Origin: Gluconacetobacter liquefaciens
Lineage (GTDB): Bacteria > Pseudomonadota > Alphaproteobacteria > Acetobacterales > Acetobacteraceae
Reading direction: 5' to 3'
Assembly: GCF_003350405.1 (NCBI RefSeq)
Contig: NZ_QQAW01000004.1
Span: 248,001-312,000 of the forward strand
Length of the DNA stretch: 64,000 nt
Below the pieces are notes generated by a model. The model made no database searches, had not been told where the DNA came from, and saw nothing but the letters and a program-made list of their open reading frames with translations. Of the stretch, positions 58,806 through 64,000 are shown piece after piece (position 1 is the stretch's first letter; every line of letters starts with the position of its first letter). The translations under genes and the position numbers were made by a program.

Positions 58806-61229
58806 ATGCATATCCTGATCCGCATCCTCGAAGGTATGGCGACGTCCCGCCGCAGGCCCAAAGGCACGATACCTCGCGGTATAACGCCCTTTCGGGCGAT
58901 GCTAGCCCTGTGCCTTTCAGCGGCGGGATGTGACAATAGTCCACAACGGGTCAGGCCGTTGCCCGGCGCCTTCCCCCTGGCCACCCCCGCTCCCGATAGC
59001 GCCCAGGGACGGATCGGCACGACCGACGCGTCCGGCCAGGTGCAGTACAGTTACGGCCGCAATACCATACCATCGTTGCGTCCTTCGGGTGTTGCGGCCG
59101 ACGAAGGTCAGATCTCGCTGAATTTTGTCGACACCGACATCCGCGATGCCACGGCTCAGATCCTAAACGATATCCTGCATGTAAACTACACGATCGATCC
59201 AGCGGTGCACGGAACGGTCACCCTGCATACTTCCGCCCCACTCACAAACACACAGGTACTCCCAGCCTTGCAGATGATCCTGGCCCAGGTCCAAGCCGTT
59301 CTGTTGCACAGCGATGGGCTTTACCGCATCGTCCCCAGCCAAGGCCAACCGGCCGGATCCCAACCCGGCAACCCTCAGTCTGGCGTAGCCGGAATGACCG
59401 ACAACCCTGCACTGGGCGGCAATATCCTGGTCCCGCTGCGCTACGCCGAGGCCGCCAGCCTGACACGCGCCTTGCAACCTTTCGTCCAGTCCGGCGCCCG
59501 CCTCACCCCGATCGACAGTAGTAACGCGGTTATCGTCAGCGGCGATCCGGCAGCACGCAACGCACTGGTCGAGGTCATCCGCGCATTCGATGTGGACTGG
59601 CTCAGCAGTCAGTCCTACGCACTGCTTCCGGTCGAATCGGGAACAGCCAAGGATATGGCATCGGTCCTGCAGACAGCCCTGCACGGCAGCGGCGGCTCCC
59701 TGGCGCAGATCGTGCAGGTCCTGCCGCTCACCCGCGTCAACGCGGTGCTGATCGTGGCACGCAATACGCGCTATATCGACGACGCACGCCGCCTGTTCGC
59801 GCTGATCGAACGCAACCGCCGCACCACGATCCGGTCCTGGCACATCTTCTACGTGCAGAATTCCAACGTGAACGACGTCACCTACACGCTGCAACAGGCC
59901 TTCACGCCGGACAACATCACCGCGCTCCCTCCCGGCAATGCTTCCGGCACAGCCTCGCAACTGGCCCAGACCGGCTTCACCGGCGGCATGAGCAACGCCA
60001 TGGGCAATCTGGGCGGCGGCGCCACAGGCGCGACGACAGGCATGGGCGGCGGTATGGGTGGTCTGGGTGGCAACACGGGCATGGCAGGCGGACTGGGCGC
60101 CAACGCCTCGACCGGCCTTCCCCAGACAGGCGCACAGGGCGCAAGCCAAGCCACAACAAGCACCGGTCAGCAGGCAGCGCCCTTCAACAACCCCCTGCTG
60201 GGTGGACTGGACAGTTCCGCGAACACCGAATCCCGCCCCCAGGGGATGCGGATCATCTCCAACGGCCAGCACAATGCAATCCTCATCTACGCCACCGATC
60301 AGGAAAGCGACAATGTAGAGTTGATGCTGAACCGCATCGACGTCATGCCCCTCCAGGTGCGGATCGACGCCGTGGTGGCAGAGGTCCAGCTCAACGACGC
60401 ACTGCAATACGGCACGCAGTTCTTCTTCAAATCCGGCGGCATCAATGGTGTGCTCAGCACCAACAGTCAGACGATCACCACCGGTACACTGGCCACTGCC
60501 GCCTTCAGCCACACCCTGCCCGGGTTCATCATCGGCGGCGCCAGCGGCGGCGGCGCGCCGTTCGCAATCGACGCGCTGCAGAACGTCACCACGGTGCACG
60601 TTCTGTCCTCGCCCCAGCTGATGGTGCAGGACAACCATCCAGCCCGGTTGCAGGTCGGGCAACTGGTACCGGTCCAGATCGGCTCGCAATCCAGCACCAT
60701 CGGCACATCGATCTACAATCAGTTCACCTACCAGCCGACGGGCGTGATCATGGAAGTGACCCCCCATGTCAGCCATGCCGGCCTCGTCACTCTGGACATC
60801 GCGCAGGAAGTCAGTTCGGTCAGCAACACGTCGCCGGTCACGACCACCAGCACCAGCACCAATCCGACCTTCAACGACCGCTCGGTCAGTTCACGCGTCG
60901 TGGTGCAGGACGGGCAAACCGTCGGGCTGGCCGGACTGATCACCGAGAACTCCAGCCGCGCCAACAGCGGCATTCCCTGGCTGAAGAACATTCCGATCCT
61001 GGGTTTCCTGGCCGGCAACCAGAACAACAGCCGCCAGCGCACCGAACTGCTGATCCTGATCACCCCCCACGTCATCCATGATGAGCGGGATGCGGTCAGC
61101 CTGATGGAAGATCTGCGCGACACGCACCCCAACGCCGCAAACGTGCCCGATGAACTGACACCGATGCACACGACCGGCAGTGCAGACCCCCTGCGGCCGC
61201 TCCGCCGACGGGTCGGGCTGGATCGGTGA
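58806..61229 (+). CDS. lsdD: Type II secretion outer-membrane secretin GspD
   Basis: An 807-residue secretin. A lipobox-like LSAAGC (about 37-42) suggests a lipoprotein. N0/N1 domains (ISLNFVDTDIRDATAQILND) are followed by N2/N3 domains. A Gly/Ala/Ser/Thr/Gln-rich linker (about residues 375-470, DNA 59930-60200) interrupts the N3 region. The secretin domain runs from ALQYGTQFFFKSGG to ELLILITPHVIHDERD, with VPVQIGSQSST and GLAGLITENSSRANSGIPWL. It is the outer-membrane pore for levansucrase. It overlaps gspK by GTGA. Confidence 0.95.
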   Translation: MHILIRILEGMATSRRRPKGTIPRGITPFRAMLALCLSAAGCDNSPQRVRPLPGAFPLATPAPDSAQGRIGTTDASGQVQYSYGRNTIPSLRPSGVAADEGQISLNFVDTDIRDATAQILNDILHVNYTIDPAVHGTVTLHTSAPLTNTQVLPALQMILAQVQAVLLHSDGLYRIVPSQGQPAGSQPGNPQSGVAGMTDNPALGGNILVPLRYAEAASLTRALQPFVQSGARLTPIDSSNAVIVSGDPAARNALVEVIRAFDVDWLSSQSYALLPVESGTAKDMASVLQTALHGSGGSLAQIVQVLPLTRVNAVLIVARNTRYIDDARRLFALIERNRRTTIRSWHIFYVQNSNVNDVTYTLQQAFTPDNITALPPGNASGTASQLAQTGFTGGMSNAMGNLGGGATGATTGMGGGMGGLGGNTGMAGGLGANASTGLPQTGAQGASQATTSTGQQAAPFNNPLLGGLDSSANTESRPQGMRIISNGQHNAILIYATDQESDNVELMLNRIDVMPLQVRIDAVVAEVQLNDALQYGTQFFFKSGGINGVLSTNSQTITTGTLATAAFSHTLPGFIIGGASGGGAPFAIDALQNVTTVHVLSSPQLMVQDNHPARLQVGQLVPVQIGSQSSTIGTSIYNQFTYQPTGVIMEVTPHVSHAGLVTLDIAQEVSSVSNTSPVTTTSTSTNPTFNDRSVSSRVVVQDGQTVGLAGLITENSSRANSGIPWLKNIPILGFLAGNQNNSRQRTELLILITPHVIHDERDAVSLMEDLRDTHPNAANVPDELTPMHTTGSADPLRPLRRRVGLDR

Positions 61230-62068
61230 CCAGCCGCGTCCACGCACGGAGCAGACACACCCGTCAGGGCGGCTTCGCCCTGCTGATCGTGCTGTGGACG
61301 CTGGCAGGGCTGTCGCTGCTCGTCTCCATCGTCATCGCGACAGCCGGCACCGAACTCCGCGGCGTCCGTGCGCTGAGGCTTTCGGCCCAGATGCAGGAAG
61401 CCGCGGATGGAGCCGTCTGGCAGGCGATCTTTCATGCCATGGACCGCTCCGCCGCTCGCTGGGCCCTGGACGGCCGCGCCTATGTCACGCAGATGGAGGG
61501 GCTGACTTTCACCACGCGGCTGCACAGCGAAGCCGGCCTGATCAATCCCAACACCGCTCCCCGCCCCCTGCTGGCCGCCCTGATCGAGGCATGCGGCGGC
61601 ACCGCCACCCAGGCGGCATCAATCGCAGCCAGCATGGTGGAATGGCGCAGCAGTGCGCAGGGAAACGTCGCGGCCATGCGCGCCCGCTATCTGGCTGCGG
61701 GGCTGACCTACCGTCCGCCGCAGGCCGCCTTCCAGACGATCGGCGAAATCGGGCTGGTTCTGGGCATGAATCCGGACCTGCTGCGTGCGCTCACGCCCCA
61801 TCTTTCCGTCACGCAGCCAAACGATCCGGACATCACACAGGCCGACGCCACAGTGCGACAGGCCCTGCGCAGGTCAGGCGAGTTCCCGCCCCCGTCGCCC
61901 TCAGGCGACAAGAACCGCCCCAATAGTTTCCGGGTCGAGATTACCGTCCAGGACGGCCATGGTGGCCGCGCCGCCCGTCAGGCGGTCATCCTGCTCACCC
62001 CGGCGACACAACCCGGCACCCCTCTCACCGATATGGTGCATATCGTGCAGCTACAGCAGGAGAAGTAA
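61226..62068 (+). CDS. Type II secretion minor pseudopilin GspK
   Basis: A 280-residue protein starting at GTG 61226, overlapping the lsdD stop. The prepilin motif RQGG followed by FALLIVLWTLAGLSLLVSIV lacks Glu5, as is normal for GspK, the tip subunit. LIDPNxAP-like GLINPNTAPRPLLAALIEAC and the helix-hairpin-helix region TIGEIGLVLGMNPDLLRAL are GspK signatures. It is the last gene of the operon and was not part of the published lsd gene list as I recall it. A weak stem (CTGAA/TTCAG, 62077-62096) lies before convergent cysE. Confidence 0.9.
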   Translation: MTSRVHARSRHTRQGGFALLIVLWTLAGLSLLVSIVIATAGTELRGVRALRLSAQMQEAADGAVWQAIFHAMDRSAARWALDGRAYVTQMEGLTFTTRLHSEAGLINPNTAPRPLLAALIEACGGTATQAASIAASMVEWRSSAQGNVAAMRARYLAAGLTYRPPQAAFQTIGEIGLVLGMNPDLLRALTPHLSVTQPNDPDITQADATVRQALRRSGEFPPPSPSGDKNRPNSFRVEITVQDGHGGRAARQAVILLTPATQPGTPLTDMVHIVQLQQEK

Positions 62069-62099
62069 GAGAATACTGAACAATCTCTTATTCAGACAG

Positions 62100-63008
62100 T
62101 CAGATTGCATATTCTATCGGTGGCAGACTCTGGTCCATCGTCAGTGAGGGCAAACCCCGATGCGGCGCACCGACAACCCGTGCAGGATTGCCCACCACGG
62201 TCGTAAACGGTGCAACGGGCTTGAGCACGATCGACCCCGCACCAACCTTGGCACCCTCGCCGATTTCGATATTGCCCAGCACTTTGGCCCCGGTTCCAAT
62301 CAACGCGCCCCGTCGCACCTTGGGATGCCGATCGCCGGCTTCCTTCCCGGTTCCACCCAGCGTGACGTTCTGCAACAGGGCCGCGTCATCCTCGATCACT
62401 GCCGTCTCACCCACAACGATGCCGGTTCCGTGGTCGAACATGATCCGCTGCCCCAGCCGCGCCGCAGGATGAATATCCACGGCAAAGACTTCCGACGCCC
62501 GCCCCTGAATGTAATGCGCCAGCGGCCGACGGTTCTCATGCCATAGCCAATGCGAGACCCGATAGGACTGGATCGCATGAAAGCCCTTGAAGAACAGGAA
62601 CGGCACAAGCAGCCCGCTCGCTGCCGGATCGCGCTCGCGGAGCGATGCCAGATCGGCAACTGCCATGTCGACAGACAGCGGATGGCTGATCTGAAAATCC
62701 CTGATCAGCGCAAAGAGCGTCGCCTTGCGCACCAGATCGTTGCTGAGCTTGCGCGAGAGCAGATAGGCCAGCGCAGCCGCGAAATCCGGCTGGTCAAGAA
62801 TACTCGGCCGCGTCAGGTCCCGCAAAACCGGGTCGCGATGCGCCCGGGCCTCACCGCGGATCAATTCCCATAAACCCGCCGGCGAAACGGAGGGAGCGAC
62901 GGCATTCACCGCCGCCGCATCCACCCCGCCCCGCTCGAAATAGGCATGCAGGCTGGTGACATCCGCATCCGTCTCCTGTCCCCGCTCCAGGGACGGAAGA
63001 GATCGCAT
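62100..63008 (-). CDS. cysE: Serine O-acetyltransferase
   Basis: Start at 63008 (MRSLPSLERGQETDAD) is preferred; the ATG at 63062 lies inside the upstream gene. The 302-residue enzyme has an alpha-helical N-terminus (WELIRGEARAHRDPVLRDL) and a left-handed hexapeptide-repeat C-terminus with DIHPAARLGQRIMFDHGTGI, VVGETAVIEDDAALLQNVTL, GGTGKEAGDRHPKVRRGALI and VGAGSIVLKPVAPFTTVVGN, ending PARVVG. It acetylates serine for cysteine synthesis. The C-terminal tail ends in Ile, the residue known to bind cysteine synthase and be sensitive to cysteine feedback. It follows the small gene at 63014 by 5 bp. Confidence 0.94.
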   Translation of the reverse strand: MRSLPSLERGQETDADVTSLHAYFERGGVDAAAVNAVAPSVSPAGLWELIRGEARAHRDPVLRDLTRPSILDQPDFAAALAYLLSRKLSNDLVRKATLFALIRDFQISHPLSVDMAVADLASLRERDPAASGLLVPFLFFKGFHAIQSYRVSHWLWHENRRPLAHYIQGRASEVFAVDIHPAARLGQRIMFDHGTGIVVGETAVIEDDAALLQNVTLGGTGKEAGDRHPKVRRGALIGTGAKVLGNIEIGEGAKVGAGSIVLKPVAPFTTVVGNPARVVGAPHRGLPSLTMDQSLPPIEYAI

Positions 63009-63013
63009 CCGGA

Positions 63014-63223
63014 TCACCGCGCCTGAGCCAACCCGTCCGCATGGGCGCGACGGAACTGCCACACCACCTGCCGTGTCAGTTCGTCCGGCTCGGCCAGAAC
63101 GCGATTATGAAGCGGGCGTACGCTGTCATGCGCGGCATAGAAGCGCCGCGTCTTGCGGTCAGCTTCCACGATCAGCGCCCCCAGAAACGTGCCTTCGATT
63201 TCGACGATCCGTGATTCAAACAT
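63014..63223 (-). CDS. Conserved small protein of unknown function upstream of cysE
   Basis: A 69-residue protein starting MFESRIVEIEGTFLGALIVE with DRKTRRFYAAHDSVRPLHNR and LTRQVVWQFRRAHADGL. It is hydrophilic, with no membrane segment or obvious domain. It is 5 bp upstream of cysE on the same strand, so the two are probably co-transcribed, and GGAA lies before its ATG. Whether it acts in sulfur metabolism cannot be told. Confidence 0.7.
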   Translation of the reverse strand: MFESRIVEIEGTFLGALIVEADRKTRRFYAAHDSVRPLHNRVLAEPDELTRQVVWQFRRAHADGLAQAR

Positions 63224-63748
63224 TTCCTGCTGCCTTGTCGTTCCGCTTGCGCGGGTCCGCCGGCAGCATTCACCGCCGGCGCGTTATCGGGCGGGCGCCG
63301 GTCCCATACGACCGGCCAATTCCCCACTACATCGGTCATTGCGATACATTCGCGCATTCATGAGCGTCATCGGACTCCACACTCCGGATGATCGCGCCAT
63401 ATCCCTATGGCGACAGAGGAAACGATACTGGCTTCCTGCTTCCCGTCAAGGTTAAAACACCACATATTCGTATGATAAATTATACCACAAAATTTTATGA
63501 CATTAATAATGTCACCCCCAAAACAACCCATACATCTAATTGTTTTACATATATTTTTAATATCCTTCACTATCTTGCCCGAACACAAAAGGCAGCCCCT
63601 TCATACCCCCACCCAAGGAACGGCATTACCCCGCACATTGATTGAGGTTCCTATAATACCAAATTTTACGTTGAATATCCCATATAACGATATATGCTCG
63701 TTATCGACACCCATCAGATCGGGGTCAGGCTGGAAGGATAACGGCATC
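63224..63748. promoter_or_regulatory. Divergent cysE-operon/peroxiredoxin region with two palindromes
   Basis: No gene is convincing in this 525-bp gap; its short ORFs lie in AT-rich sequence. It contains a perfect palindrome TGACATTA-A-TAATGTCA (63498-63514) and 7-bp arms ATAACGA/TCGTTAT separated by 7 bp (63684-63704), about 45 bp before the peroxiredoxin ATG. Two CCGCCGGC copies lie in direct repeat near 63258-63280. The promoters of both flanking genes should be here. Confidence 0.5.
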
Positions 63749-64000
63749 ATGGGCATTCATCTCGGCGACGTCGCACCGGATTTCGAGCAGGAAACGACCA
63801 TCGGGCCAATCAGCTTCCACAAATGGCTGGGAAACTCATGGGGTATCCTGTTCAGCCACCCCAAGGATTTCACCCCGGTCTGCACCACCGAACTTGGCGC
63901 CGTCGCAAAGCTCGCTCCTGAATGGGCGAAGCGAAACACCAAGGTCATCGGTCTGTCCGTCGATCCGGTAGGCAGTCACGCCGAATGGGAGGCTGACATC
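63749..64000 (+). CDS. 1-Cys peroxiredoxin (Prx6-like), 3' end beyond window
   Basis: ATG at 63749 (GGAAGGA nine bases upstream) opens 84 codons to the window edge. MGIHLGDVAPDFEQETTIGP, FSHPKDFTPVCTTELG with the peroxidatic Cys, and VIGLSVDPVGSHAEWEADI are characteristic of the Prx6/1-Cys group. It reduces hydrogen peroxide and organic hydroperoxides. Regulation by an oxidative-stress factor at the 63684 inverted repeat is possible. Confidence 0.92.
   Translation, partial: MGIHLGDVAPDFEQETTIGPISFHKWLGNSWGILFSHPKDFTPVCTTELGAVAKLAPEWAKRNTKVIGLSVDPVGSHAEWEADI

Noticed and set aside
1-64000. CRISPR arrays, tRNA or rRNA genes, transposases, integrases, phage genes
   Set aside because: No regularly spaced repeats, cloverleaf sequences, or proteins of these families were found while reading both strands.

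Overview
The window is GC-rich chromosomal DNA from an acetic acid bacterium. The tandem levansucrase/exo-levanase pair (lsdA-lsdB), followed by a type II secretion operon in the order G-O-E-F-H-I-J-L-M-N-D(-K), is the arrangement known from Gluconacetobacter diazotrophicus, so I infer that species or a very close relative. No rRNA, tRNA, CRISPR array, transposase or phage gene was seen.

Layout. (1) 1-1982: a TetR regulator cut by the window edge, divergent from two glutathione S-transferase-like genes. (2) 2030-10139: a probable phosphorus-scavenging regulon. It holds a small membrane ORF, a PhnZ-like HD oxygenase, a Tat-exported phospholipase C, a HutC-type GntR regulator, a DUF5690/MFS-like transporter and a TonB-dependent receptor. 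Three related 12-bp operators lie in its two divergent promoter regions. (3) 10205-26189: export genes. An AraC regulator precedes an RND pump with its adaptor and outer-membrane factor; then come a lone dehydrogenase, a four-gene ABC exporter (HlyD, double ABC-permease fusion, ABC-2 permease, outer-membrane factor) and an MFS transporter. (4) 26276-34814: a pyruvate/acetyl-CoA module. It contains a MaoC-phosphotransacetylase fusion, a dihydroorotate-dehydrogenase-like protein, pyruvate:ferredoxin oxidoreductase and a GltD-like Fe-S flavoprotein. FNR/FixK-type sites lie upstream of both transcription starts, and three copies of a structured intergenic repeat lie between the genes. (5) 34885-46310: mixed metabolism and signalling, with murQ plus an SSS symporter, cynS plus an SSS symporter and a DUF3311 protein, a P1-family aminopeptidase, a DUF1348 protein, a PhyH dioxygenase, a GGDEF-EAL protein and an FAD/NAD(P)-binding protein. 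(6) 46311-62068: the levan system. A long AT-rich control region leads into lsdA and lsdB, followed by a convergent lytic transglycosylase gene and the lsd type II secretion operon that exports levansucrase. (7) 62100-64000: cysE with a small upstream partner, then the start of a 1-Cys peroxiredoxin gene.

How the parts work together. LsdA makes levan from sucrose after crossing the outer membrane through the LsdD machinery, and LsdB degrades levan. The phosphorus cluster looks like one regulon, because each of its four divergent transcription units carries a matching operator. The pyruvate:ferredoxin oxidoreductase and phosphotransacetylase genes appear to be co-induced when oxygen is low.

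The most notable irregularities are a run of seven C residues that fuses lsdM with lsdN in one frame, a GntR gene without an ATG/GTG start, and a dispersed repeat whose terminal arms differ between copies yet stay self-complementary. All family calls come from reading the translated sequence; no database search was run.
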